From: Sphingomonas_L flavalba_A
Lineage (GTDB): Bacteria; Pseudomonadota; Alphaproteobacteria; Sphingomonadales; Sphingomonadaceae
Assembly: GCF_047553045.1 (NCBI RefSeq)
Contig: NZ_CP180208.1
Span: forward strand, 2,418,001-2,482,000
Direction of reading: 5' to 3'
Length of the DNA: 64,000 nucleotides
In this document: positions 24,122-31,756 of the stretch, in pieces
Position numbering within the stretch: the first letter of the stretch is position 1
Layout of the letters: each line of letters begins with the position of its first letter
Position numbers and translations under genes: made by a program
The notes under the pieces: model-generated
Told to the model about the DNA's origin: nothing
The model's database searches: none
The model's input: the letters and a program-made list of their open reading frames with translations, nothing else

Positions 24122-25681
24122 TCAATAAACCGGCAGGCTGCTGCACAGGCCGCCGGTGCCGCCGAATTCGGCGGTGGCGGAGTTGCAGGTCCAGTTCTGG
24201 TACCAGGTGTCGGCCGCGTCGCGGACCGCGCCGATATAGTCGGTCCGCACCAGGAAGCCGGTCGAGTCGTTCAGCGTCGACGCGTCGAAGGCGGTGACCC
24301 CGCGTTCGTTGGCGCCGTTGACGAACAGGTCGGTCAGCGTCGAGGTGAAAGCCGAATTGTTGTTGGTCCCGGCGGTGAACAGCGCGGCGATCGCGTCGCT
24401 GGTCACCCCGCCGGTGCCGTTGAACGGCGTCGTGCAGCCGCTCAGCACCACCGAATGGAACTTCGGCGGGCCGGCCTCGTCCTTGGCGGCGTCCGCCGCC
24501 TGCATCGCGGCGGCGGCGTTGACCCGCAGGCACGGCAGACCGGCCGGGGTCGACAGAATGCCGTTGACCATCGTGTAGTCGGCGCCGCCGCGGATCAGCA
24601 CCGCCGCGTTGTTGGAATTGGTCGCGACGCGCGAGATGAAGGTGAAGTTGGCCAGCCGGACGTTCTGGCGCGGCTTCGCATCCTCGTTGCCGTTCGAGTC
24701 GGCCTCGATCAGCGAGTCGCCGACCGCGCCGCCGGCGCGCTGCACCGCGATGACGAACTGGATGAAGCCCTTGTAACCGACGTCGGTATCAAGGGTGTCG
24801 TCCTCGTTGCCGGTCAGCACCAGATACTTCATGTTCGGCCGGCCGCCGAACACTTCGATGCCGTCATCGGAACTGTTGTGGACCTGGATATGGTCGAGCT
24901 GGGTCGCGGAACCGACGCCGCTCGGCGTCAGGCCCTGCAATTCCTTGTCGGCCGACAGGACATAGCCGGAATAGCGGATCTGGACGTAGCGCATCCGGCC
25001 GCTGTTGTCGTTCGGCTGGGCGCCGCCGTAGAGCGCGTTCGACGTGCCCTCGGTATCGCGCTCGCATGCCACCGTGCCTTCCGCCGCGCCGGGCGCCAGG
25101 CAGTCGGTGATCGGCGCACGGCCGAGCAACACGACGCCGCCCCACAGCTGCGAGGTCTGGTCGGTCGCCGATCCGGTGACGTTGCCGCGCCCGGTGAAGA
25201 TGATCGGTCGGGTCGGCGAACCGACCGCGTCGATCCGGTTGCCGCGGTTGACGACCAGGTAGGACACACCGGTCGAACCGAAAATGACGACGCCGGGGTC
25301 GATGGTCAGCGTCACCGCGGTGTTGGTGCTCGCCGCGCCCTGATCGGTGCCGACATCGACGCGGCCGGGCAACGAATAGACGACGCCGGGCACGTAGGGC
25401 ACCTGGGTGTCGGCGGTGAAACGCGCCGGGAAGGCGCAGTTGCGATAGGTACCGGTCGGGCCGGAAATCGGGCCGAGATCGGTGAACGGGCCGGCCGGGC
25501 AGGCGTCCGCCGGCGTGACCAGGCCGGGGCCGGACGGCGTCGGCGACGGGGCCGGGGTGGGTGCCGGGGTCGGTGCCGGGGTGACGATCACGCCTTCGCC
25601 GGGGGACGCGACATCGTCGGCGCCACAGGCGGCGAGTGGCATGACGGCGCCGAGCAAGAGAAGCAGTCGAATCCGCGACAT
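24122..25681 (-). CDS. Beta-helix-like lipoprotein paired with TonB receptor
   Basis: I cannot name the family. The 519-residue protein is a lipoprotein: MSRIRLLLLLGAVMPLAACG has a clear lipobox (LAAC), followed by a Thr/Pro/Ala repeat tether. The rest alternates short beta-strands and asparagine turns (VTLTIDPGVVIFGSTGVSYL, RMRYVQIRYSGYVL, LDHIQVHNSSDDGIEVFGG, MKYLVLTGNEDDTLDTDVG), the look of a right-handed parallel beta-helix. The Asp-rich turns (SSDDGIEVFGG, NEDDTLDTDVG) could bind metal or ligand. GGGGG lies upstream of the ATG, which excludes a longer open frame. It is the first gene of the operon, with Pho-box-like repeats 110 bp upstream. It may be a surface-exposed partner of the receptor. 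Confidence 0.85.
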   Translation of the reverse strand: MSRIRLLLLLGAVMPLAACGADDVASPGEGVIVTPAPTPAPTPAPSPTPSGPGLVTPADACPAGPFTDLGPISGPTGTYRNCAFPARFTADTQVPYVPGVVYSLPGRVDVGTDQGAASTNTAVTLTIDPGVVIFGSTGVSYLVVNRGNRIDAVGSPTRPIIFTGRGNVTGSATDQTSQLWGGVVLLGRAPITDCLAPGAAEGTVACERDTEGTSNALYGGAQPNDNSGRMRYVQIRYSGYVLSADKELQGLTPSGVGSATQLDHIQVHNSSDDGIEVFGGRPNMKYLVLTGNEDDTLDTDVGYKGFIQFVIAVQRAGGAVGDSLIEADSNGNEDAKPRQNVRLANFTFISRVATNSNNAAVLIRGGADYTMVNGILSTPAGLPCLRVNAAAAMQAADAAKDEAGPPKFHSVVLSGCTTPFNGTGGVTSDAIAALFTAGTNNNSAFTSTLTDLFVNGANERGVTAFDASTLNDSTGFLVRTDYIGAVRDAADTWYQNWTCNSATAEFGGTGGLCSSLPVY

Positions 25682-25790
25682 CGGGAAACCCCCATCGAAT
25701 GTTGAAAAGCTGTGCCCTGCCGGCACGGCCGGGCTGAGGGGGCTCTAGGGACGGCCGATGATGCTTTGATGGCGCCTGGGTTATGGTTGC

Positions 25791-25819
25791 GTGACAGCAA
25801 GGTGACGGTTCGATGACAG
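25791..25819 (-). promoter_or_regulatory. Triple Pho-box-like direct repeat (PhoB site)
   Basis: Read on the minus strand, three 7-mers repeat with exact 11-bp phasing: CTGTCAT (25819-25813), CCGTCAC (25808-25802) and CTGTCAC (25797-25791), each separated by 4 bp. This matches the established PhoB consensus of CTGTCAT-like heptamers with 4-bp spacers. A CATAAC element at 25785-25780 may belong to the -10 region. The orientation and the 110-bp distance point to the lipoprotein-receptor operon. The array is also 60 bp upstream of the divergent MATE gene. Confidence 0.8.
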
Positions 25820-25878
25820 CGTGCCGGGCCGGGATGGGCGGGATGGACGGCGGCGCGATTTGTCCGCAAGCGGGCCGG

Positions 25879-27267
25879 ATGAACAGCGGCGAGTCGATAC
25901 GGCGCCCAACCGGCTGGCGGGGCGAGGCGCGGGCGACGCTGGCGCTCGCCACCCCGCTGGTGCTCAGCAATCTGGCGCAGGCGATGATCGCGACGACGGA
26001 CGTGCTGCTGCTCGGCCGGCTGGGGCCGGACGCGCTCGCCGCCGGCGCGCTCGGCGTCAATCTGGTCAACGCCTTCCTCATCTTCGGCATCGGCCTGATC
26101 ACCGCCGTGTCGCCGATGATCGCACGCGAGATCGGGCGCAAACCGCATTCGGTGCGCGACGTCCGCCGCACCGTGCGCCAGGCGATGTGGAGCGCGGCGC
26201 TGCTCGCCCTGTTGTTCTGGGTGATCCTCGCCTTCGCCCGCCCGATCTTCGGCCTGCTCGATCAGGACCCGGCGCTGGCGCGGGAAGCGGCGGCCTTCAC
26301 CCACATGATGATGTGGGGCATGCTGCCCTTCTTCCTGTTCCTGGTACTGCGCTGGTTCATGGCGGCGCTGGAAATGCCGAACTGGGCGCTGGTCATCGGC
26401 GCCGGTACCGTCGTCGTCAACGCGGTGCTGAACTACGGGCTGATCTTCGGCCGGCTCGGTCTGCCGGCGATGGGCGTGGCCGGCGCCGGGCTGGGCAGCG
26501 CGATTACCAATCTGCTCGGTTTCCTCGCCGCCGTCATCGTCGTCTCGGTCCACCCGCGCTTCCGTCGCTACCGGCTGTTCGGGCGGTTCTGGAACGCGGA
26601 CTGGCCGCGCCTGCTGGAACTGTGGCGGCTCGGCCTGCCGATCGCGATGACGCTGGGTTTCGAGGTGACGGTGTTCAACGCCGCCATCTTCCTGATGGGG
26701 TTGATCGGCACGGCCGAAATCGCCGCCCACGCCATCGCCATCCAGATCGCGGCGCTGTCGTTCATGGTCCCGCTCGGCATCGGGCAGGCGGCGACGGTAC
26801 GCGTCGGCCTCGCCTTCGGCCGGCGCGACCCGGCCGGCATCGCCCGCGCCGGCTGGACCGCCTATGGTCTTGGTACCGGTTTCATGTGCGTGATGGCGCT
26901 GATCCTGCTGGTCGCGCCCCGGCCGATCGTCGGCCTGTTCATCGACCTGACCGATCCCACCAATGCGCGGGTGGCGACGCTGGCGGTGCATTTCCTGCTG
27001 ATCGCCGCGATCTTCCAGATCGTCGACGGCGCCCAGACGGTCACCGCCGGCATGTTGCGCGGCATCCACGACACCCGCGTACCGATGCTGTTCGCGCTGT
27101 TCGGCTATTGGGCGATCGGCATGGGGGTCGGCGCCGGGCTGGGCTTCGGGGCCGGCATGGGCGGCATCGGCATCTGGATCGGGCTGGCCAGCGGCCTCGC
27201 CGTCGTCGCGGTGCTGATGACCTGGCGGTGGATGCGGCGCGAGCGGCTCGGCCTGCTGGCACGCTAA
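25879..27267 (+). CDS. MATE-family efflux transporter (NorM-like)
   Basis: The 462-residue protein has twelve membrane helices with the two-fold MATE repeat. N-half markers are TLALATPLVLSNLAQAMIATTDVLLLGRLG; the C-half begins near WRLGLPIAMTLGFEVTVFNAAIF. It would export cationic compounds using Na+ or H+. The start at MNSGESIRR is preferred because the membrane domain begins 20 residues later. An in-frame ATG at 25813 lies inside the Pho-box array and would add a non-conserved tail. It is followed after 24 bp by dinB. Confidence 0.92.
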   Translation: MNSGESIRRPTGWRGEARATLALATPLVLSNLAQAMIATTDVLLLGRLGPDALAAGALGVNLVNAFLIFGIGLITAVSPMIAREIGRKPHSVRDVRRTVRQAMWSAALLALLFWVILAFARPIFGLLDQDPALAREAAAFTHMMMWGMLPFFLFLVLRWFMAALEMPNWALVIGAGTVVVNAVLNYGLIFGRLGLPAMGVAGAGLGSAITNLLGFLAAVIVVSVHPRFRRYRLFGRFWNADWPRLLELWRLGLPIAMTLGFEVTVFNAAIFLMGLIGTAEIAAHAIAIQIAALSFMVPLGIGQAATVRVGLAFGRRDPAGIARAGWTAYGLGTGFMCVMALILLVAPRPIVGLFIDLTDPTNARVATLAVHFLLIAAIFQIVDGAQTVTAGMLRGIHDTRVPMLFALFGYWAIGMGVGAGLGFGAGMGGIGIWIGLASGLAVVAVLMTWRWMRRERLGLLAR

Positions 27268-27291
27268 GGGCGGCGGCGCTATCCAGCGCGG

Positions 27292-28371
27292 GTGGACCAG
27301 CCCGCCGACGCCCCGCCGCTGCGCAAGATCATCCATGTCGACATGGATGCCTTCTTCGCGTCGGTGGAGCAGCGCGACGACCCGGCGCTGCGCGGCCGCC
27401 CGGTCGCCGTCGGCTATGCCGGCGCGCGTGGCGTCGTCGCCGCGGCCAGCTACGAATCGCGGGCGTTCGGCGTGCGCTCGGCAATGCCGTCGGCGCAGGC
27501 GCTGCGGCGCTGTCCCGACCTTGTCTTCGTGGCGCCGCGCTTCGACGTCTATTCGTCGATATCGCGCCAGATCCGCGCGATCTTCGCCCGCCACACCGCG
27601 CTGATCGAACCGCTGGCGCTGGACGAAGCCTATCTGGACGTGACCGGCGCGCCGTCGGCAACCGCGATCGCCCGGGCGATCCGCGCCGCGATCCACGCCG
27701 AAACCGGGCTGACCGCATCGGCCGGCGTCTCCTACAACAAGTTCCTCGCCAAGCTGGCGTCGGACCAGAACAAGCCGGACGGGCTGTGCGTCATCACCCC
27801 GGCACAGGGACCGGCCTTCGTCGCCGCGCTGCCGATCCGGCGGTTCCACGGCGTCGGGCCGGTGACGGCGGCGAAGATGGCGCGGCTCGGCATCGCCACC
27901 GGTGCCGATCTGCGCGCCAAAAGCCTGGCTTTCCTCCAGGCCGAGTTCGGCCACTCGGCCAACTATTTCCACCGCGCCGCGCGCGCGATCGACGACCGGC
28001 CGGTCAGCCCCCACCGCGCCCACCGCTCGGTCAGTGCCGAGCGCACCTATTTCCCTGACCTGACCGCCGATGCGGCAATGCACGAGGCGCTCGACGCGGT
28101 GATCGCCGCCATGTGGGCGCGGGTAGAGCGGATCGGGGTCGGCGGGCGGACGGTAACGCTGAAGCTGCGCTACGCCGATTTCCGCACCGTCACCCGCTCG
28201 CACAGCACCGCCGCCGCGCTGACCGAACGCGCACCGGTCGCGGAAACCGGCCACGCGCTGCTCGCCGGCCTGCTGCCGGCGGCACAGGGCGTCCGCCTGC
28301 TCGGCCTCACCCTGTCCAATCTGGTCGACGGGCGGGCGGCAGGCGACGGCCAGCTTGACCTCGCGTTGTGA
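27292..28371 (+). CDS. dinB: DNA polymerase IV (Y-family)
   Basis: This is an error-prone translesion polymerase. The catalytic carboxylates are Asp17 (IIHVDMDAFFASVEQ) and Asp111/Glu112 (ALDEAYLDVTG). The thumb contains a helix-hairpin-helix (IRRFHGVGPVTAAKMARLG), and the little finger and a C-terminal QLDLAL resemble a beta-clamp-binding motif. Length is 359 residues. The start is GTG at 27292, since no ATG precedes the catalytic motif. No LexA box was noticed just upstream; the gene probably shares a transcript with the MATE gene. Confidence 0.94.
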   Translation: MDQPADAPPLRKIIHVDMDAFFASVEQRDDPALRGRPVAVGYAGARGVVAAASYESRAFGVRSAMPSAQALRRCPDLVFVAPRFDVYSSISRQIRAIFARHTALIEPLALDEAYLDVTGAPSATAIARAIRAAIHAETGLTASAGVSYNKFLAKLASDQNKPDGLCVITPAQGPAFVAALPIRRFHGVGPVTAAKMARLGIATGADLRAKSLAFLQAEFGHSANYFHRAARAIDDRPVSPHRAHRSVSAERTYFPDLTADAAMHEALDAVIAAMWARVERIGVGGRTVTLKLRYADFRTVTRSHSTAAALTERAPVAETGHALLAGLLPAAQGVRLLGLTLSNLVDGRAAGDGQLDLAL

Positions 28372-28377
28372 GAGGCA

Positions 28378-28395
28378 TTGTCATGCGGCTGCAAC
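28378..28395 (+). promoter_or_regulatory. Degenerate Pho-box-like element upstream of phoD
   Basis: TTGTCAT-GCGG-CTGCAAC has heptamers spaced by 4 bp, 22 bp upstream of the phoD start. The first heptamer matches the Pho consensus at 6 of 7 positions, the second at 5 of 7. It is weak on its own but plausible given the phosphatase downstream. Confidence 0.35.
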
Positions 28396-28417
28396 AGGAT
28401 GGACCGAAGGGGGTGCC

Positions 28418-29968
28418 ATGACCAATCCCATCTCCCGCCGCGCGCTGATCGGCGGCCTCGCCATTGGCGCGCTCGGCGCCCCCGCCATCCTGCGCGCCCA
28501 GCAGCTGTTCACCGCCTATCCGTTCACCCTCGGCATCGCCGCCGGCGATCCGTCGGCCGACGGTTTCGTGCTGTGGACCCGCCTCGCCCCCGACCCGCTG
28601 GAACCGCATGGCGGCATGCCGCTCGCCCCGGTCGAGGTTGAATGGCAGGTGGCCAGCGACGCGGCGATGCGCGACGTGGTGCAGAAAGGCACCGCCCTCG
28701 CCCGCCCGGAACTGGCGCACAGCGTCCATGTCGAGGTCGCCGGGCTGTCGCCCGGCCGCCCCTATTGGTACCGCTTCGCGATCGGCCGCGAACGGACGAC
28801 AATCGGCACGGCGCGCACCCTGCCCGTCGCCGGCGCCGCGATCGACCGGGCACGCTTCGCCGTCGCCGGCTGCCAGCAATGGGAAGACGGGCTCTACACC
28901 GCCTATCGCCACATGGCGGCGGAGGATCTGGATTTCGTCTTCCACTATGGCGACTATATCTACGAAAACCGCAGCCAGCCCTTCCCGATCGGCTATGACG
29001 GTCGCGCCCGCGCCCATGTCCGCGACTGGGTCGGCGGCGAACTGTTCAGCCTCGACGATTATCGCCGCCGCTATGCGCAGACCAAGGGTGACCCGGACCT
29101 GCAGGCCGCCCACGCCGCCGCCGCCTGGTTCACCACCTTCGACGACCACGAGATACAGAATAACTGGGTCGGCCTGATCGATCAGAAGAATACGCCGCCG
29201 GAAATCTTCGCGCTGCGCCGCGCCGCCGCCTTTCAGGCCTATTACGAGCATATGCCGCTGCGCCGCGCCTCCTTTCCCGGCCCCGCCGGTATCCAGATCT
29301 ATCGCCGCGCCCGCTTCGGCACCCTGCTCGACGCGCATTTCCTCGACACCCGCCAGTTCCGGTCGGACCAGCCGTGCGGCGACGGCTTCAAGGTCGACTG
29401 CCCCGGCGAAGACGATCCGAAGGCCAGCGTCCTCGGCGCCGCGCAGGAGGAATGGCTGTTCGGCAACCTCGCCCGGCGCGAGACGCGCTGGAACCTTGTC
29501 GCTCAGCAGGTGATGATGATGCGCCTCGACCGCCGCACCGGCGACGAGCCGCAGCCGATCCGCAACATGGACAGCTGGGCCAGCTACACCGTGCCGCGCG
29601 AACGGGTGCTGTCGCGCTTCGCCAGCCTCGGCAATGTCGTGGTCGTCACCGGCGACGAGCACCAGAATTTCGCCGGAGAGCTGCAGACCGGACGCGGCGC
29701 GCCGGCGGCGGTGGAATTCGTCTCCACCTCGATCAGTTCCGGCGGCACCGGATCGGACAAACGGGTGAACACCGACCGGATCATCGCCCGCAACCCGTTC
29801 CTGAAGGCGACCAACGACCAGCGCGGCTACCTGCTCGCCACCGTCACCCCCGATCTGTGGCAAAGCCAGTGGCGGGTCGTCGACCAGGTGACGCAGCCGG
29901 GCGGCACCATCTCCACCCGCCGCAGCTTTCACGTCGAACGCGGCAAGCCGGTGCTGGCAGACGCCTGA
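28418..29968 (+). CDS. phoD: Alkaline phosphatase D (PhoD family)
   Basis: This is a calcium/iron-dependent phosphodiesterase/phosphomonoesterase secreted through the Tat pathway. The N-terminus has the twin-arginine motif SRRALIGG and a hydrophobic stretch ending near ILRAQ. The metal-site motifs include DFVFHYGDYIYEN, TFDDHEIQNNW and TGDEHQNFAG. Length is 516 residues. A strong AGGGGG Shine-Dalgarno lies 6 nt before the ATG, which decides between this and an upstream GTG-type start. It is a classical Pho-regulon enzyme, about 2.7 kb from the Pho-box-preceded lipoprotein/TonB operon. Confidence 0.95.
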   Translation: MTNPISRRALIGGLAIGALGAPAILRAQQLFTAYPFTLGIAAGDPSADGFVLWTRLAPDPLEPHGGMPLAPVEVEWQVASDAAMRDVVQKGTALARPELAHSVHVEVAGLSPGRPYWYRFAIGRERTTIGTARTLPVAGAAIDRARFAVAGCQQWEDGLYTAYRHMAAEDLDFVFHYGDYIYENRSQPFPIGYDGRARAHVRDWVGGELFSLDDYRRRYAQTKGDPDLQAAHAAAAWFTTFDDHEIQNNWVGLIDQKNTPPEIFALRRAAAFQAYYEHMPLRRASFPGPAGIQIYRRARFGTLLDAHFLDTRQFRSDQPCGDGFKVDCPGEDDPKASVLGAAQEEWLFGNLARRETRWNLVAQQVMMMRLDRRTGDEPQPIRNMDSWASYTVPRERVLSRFASLGNVVVVTGDEHQNFAGELQTGRGAPAAVEFVSTSISSGGTGSDKRVNTDRIIARNPFLKATNDQRGYLLATVTPDLWQSQWRVVDQVTQPGGTISTRRSFHVERGKPVLADA

Positions 29969-30027
29969 GCGGCGCTACCGTCATTGTGGGCCGGTGCGGG
30001 GGTAACTCTTGACGTGAAACGGCCGGC

Positions 30028-30786
30028 TCACACCTCGCCGGCAACCGCCTCGCGCCCCTCGGCAAGCAGGGCGGAGAGCAGCGCGTCGCCGCAGGCGCGC
30101 AGCGCTTCCGGCCGGGTCGACCGGACGACGAAATTGGCGCCGACCCGGCCTTCGCGGAAAAACGGATAGCTGCCGATCTGGCAGCCGGGATGGGCGCGCT
30201 CGGTGTCTGCCAGCAGGTCGGCGATCTCGCTTTCCGCCACCCAGCAGCCGATCGTGGTCGACAGCAGCGGCTTGCCACCCTCCAGCTTGCCGGACAGCGA
30301 ATCGAGCATCATCGCGGTGATGTGCGGCACCCCGGCCATGATGAAAATATTGCCGTGGCGGATACCCGGCGCGCCCGACATCCGGTTCTCGATCAGTTCG
30401 GCCCCCTCCGGCACCCGCGCCATCCGCAGCCGCGCCTCGGTCAGCCCGCCGCGCGTCTTGTAATACGCGTCCAGCATCGCGCGGGCGCGCGGGTGGACGA
30501 CAACCGCGACGCCCAGCGCGACGGCGATCGCGTCGACGGTGATGTCGTCGTGCGTCGGCCCGATGCCGCCGGTGGTGAACAGGTAATCGTTGCGGGCGCG
30601 CAGCATGTTGACCGCCTCGACGATCGCGTCGGTCCGGTCCGGCACCACCCGCACTTCCGCCAGGCGGATGCCCTGCAGGTTCAGCCACAGGGCGATCTGG
30701 GAAACATTGCGGTCCTGGGTGCGGCCGGACAGAATCTCGTCGCCGATGACGACCAGTGCTGCGGTCCAGATACGATCCGTGGTCAT
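30028..30786 (-). CDS. Molybdopterin-binding/CinA N-terminal domain protein
   Basis: The 252-residue protein has the MoCF_biosynth fold of CinA: ALVVIGDEILSGRTQDRN at residues 10-27 and the FTTGGIGPTHDD loop near residue 70. It lacks the C-terminal nicotinamide-nucleotide amidase domain of full CinA. In CinA this domain acts as an ADP-ribose pyrophosphatase, but the job of the free-standing form is not established. The ATG at 30786 is chosen because the fold begins directly after it. The gene is divergent from map. Confidence 0.88.
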   Translation of the reverse strand: MTTDRIWTAALVVIGDEILSGRTQDRNVSQIALWLNLQGIRLAEVRVVPDRTDAIVEAVNMLRARNDYLFTTGGIGPTHDDITVDAIAVALGVAVVVHPRARAMLDAYYKTRGGLTEARLRMARVPEGAELIENRMSGAPGIRHGNIFIMAGVPHITAMMLDSLSGKLEGGKPLLSTTIGCWVAESEIADLLADTERAHPGCQIGSYPFFREGRVGANFVVRSTRPEALRACGDALLSALLAEGREAVAGEV

Positions 30787-30795
30787 AACGCTGCC

Positions 30796-30840
30796 ATAGC
30801 GATCCTCGCCGCCCTTTGCGAGGGCGCGCGCCGTCGCTAT
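30796..30840. promoter_or_regulatory. Nested inverted repeats in the cinA-like/map divergent spacer
   Basis: An outer pair ATAGCGA (30796-30802) / TCGCTAT (30834-30840) encloses an inner pair CCTCGC (30804-30809) / GCGAGG (30818-30823), filling most of the 63-bp spacer. The outer arms carry TATCGC/TATAT-type -10-like text for both directions. This could be a shared operator or just symmetric promoters. Confidence 0.3.
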
Positions 30841-30849
30841 ATCGCGGGC

Positions 30850-31674
30850 ATGACAACTTATATCACCGCCACCGACGACACCGTCCCCGCCCGCTCCAGC
30901 GCGATCAAGCTGCACGGGCCGGAGGCGTTCGAAGGCATGCGCCGCGCCGGTCGGCTGGCGGCGGAAACGCTGGATGCCCTCGTCCCCCATGTCGTGCCCG
31001 GCGTGTCGACCGAGGCGCTCGACGCGATCGTGCGCGACATCAACATCGCCGGCGGCGGCACCCCGGCGACGCTCGGCTACCGCGGCTACACGCATAGCTG
31101 CTGCATCTCGATCAACCATGTCGTCTGCCACGGCATCCCCGGCGCCAAGACACTGAAGGACGGGGACATCGCCAATATCGACGTGACGGTGATCGTCGAC
31201 GGCTGGCACGGCGACAGCAGCCGGATGTTCCTGGTCGGCGATGTCGGGGTAAAGGCCCGGCGGCTGGTCGACGTCACCTACGAAGCGATGATGCTCGGCA
31301 TCGAACAGGCGCGGCCCGGCAACCATCTCGGCGACATCGGCCATGCGATCCAGAGCTTCGCGGAAAAGCACCGCTACGGCGTCGTCCGCGATTTCTGCGG
31401 GCATGGCCTCGGCCGGGTGTTCCACGACGCGCCGGAGGTCGTCCATGTCGGCCGCCCCGGCACCGGGCCGGAACTGCGGCCGGGCATGTTCTTCACGATC
31501 GAACCGATGATCAACATTGGCCGGGCGGACGTGAAAGTGCTCGATGACGGCTGGACCGCCGTTACCCGCGACCGTTCGCTGTCCGCCCAGTTCGAACATT
31601 CGATCGGCATCACCGAAGACGGCTGCGAGATCTTCACCAAAAGCCCGGCCGGGCTGGACCGCCCGCCTTACTGA
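30850..31674 (+). CDS. map: Methionine aminopeptidase, type I
   Basis: This enzyme removes N-terminal methionine from nascent proteins. The 274-residue protein has the pita-bread fold motifs with five metal ligands: the two aspartates in NIDVTVIVDGWHGDSSR, a histidine in FCGHGLGRVFHDAP, a glutamate in FTIEPMINIG and the final glutamate in QFEHSIGITEDG. A catalytic histidine lies in YRGYTHSCCIS. It is followed after 82 bp by the quinohemoprotein alcohol dehydrogenase, with a small GGGGC/GCCCC hairpin in the gap. Confidence 0.96.
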   Translation: MTTYITATDDTVPARSSAIKLHGPEAFEGMRRAGRLAAETLDALVPHVVPGVSTEALDAIVRDINIAGGGTPATLGYRGYTHSCCISINHVVCHGIPGAKTLKDGDIANIDVTVIVDGWHGDSSRMFLVGDVGVKARRLVDVTYEAMMLGIEQARPGNHLGDIGHAIQSFAEKHRYGVVRDFCGHGLGRVFHDAPEVVHVGRPGTGPELRPGMFFTIEPMINIGRADVKVLDDGWTAVTRDRSLSAQFEHSIGITEDGCEIFTKSPAGLDRPPY

Positions 31675-31756
31675 CACCCATGCAAGCGGGGCGTGACAAG
31701 CCCCGGCCACTGGCGCACACTCCCCGCCTATCGACGGCGACCGAGGAGGGGGACCG

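Noticed and set aside
25530..25600. Short direct repeats in the lipoprotein gene as a possible CRISPR or satellite
   Set aside because: They encode the Thr/Pro/Ala tether after the lipobox; there are no spacers of constant length.
25813..25878. Upstream in-frame ATG extending the MATE protein
   Set aside because: The 22 extra residues are not MATE-like, and the codon lies inside the Pho-box array.
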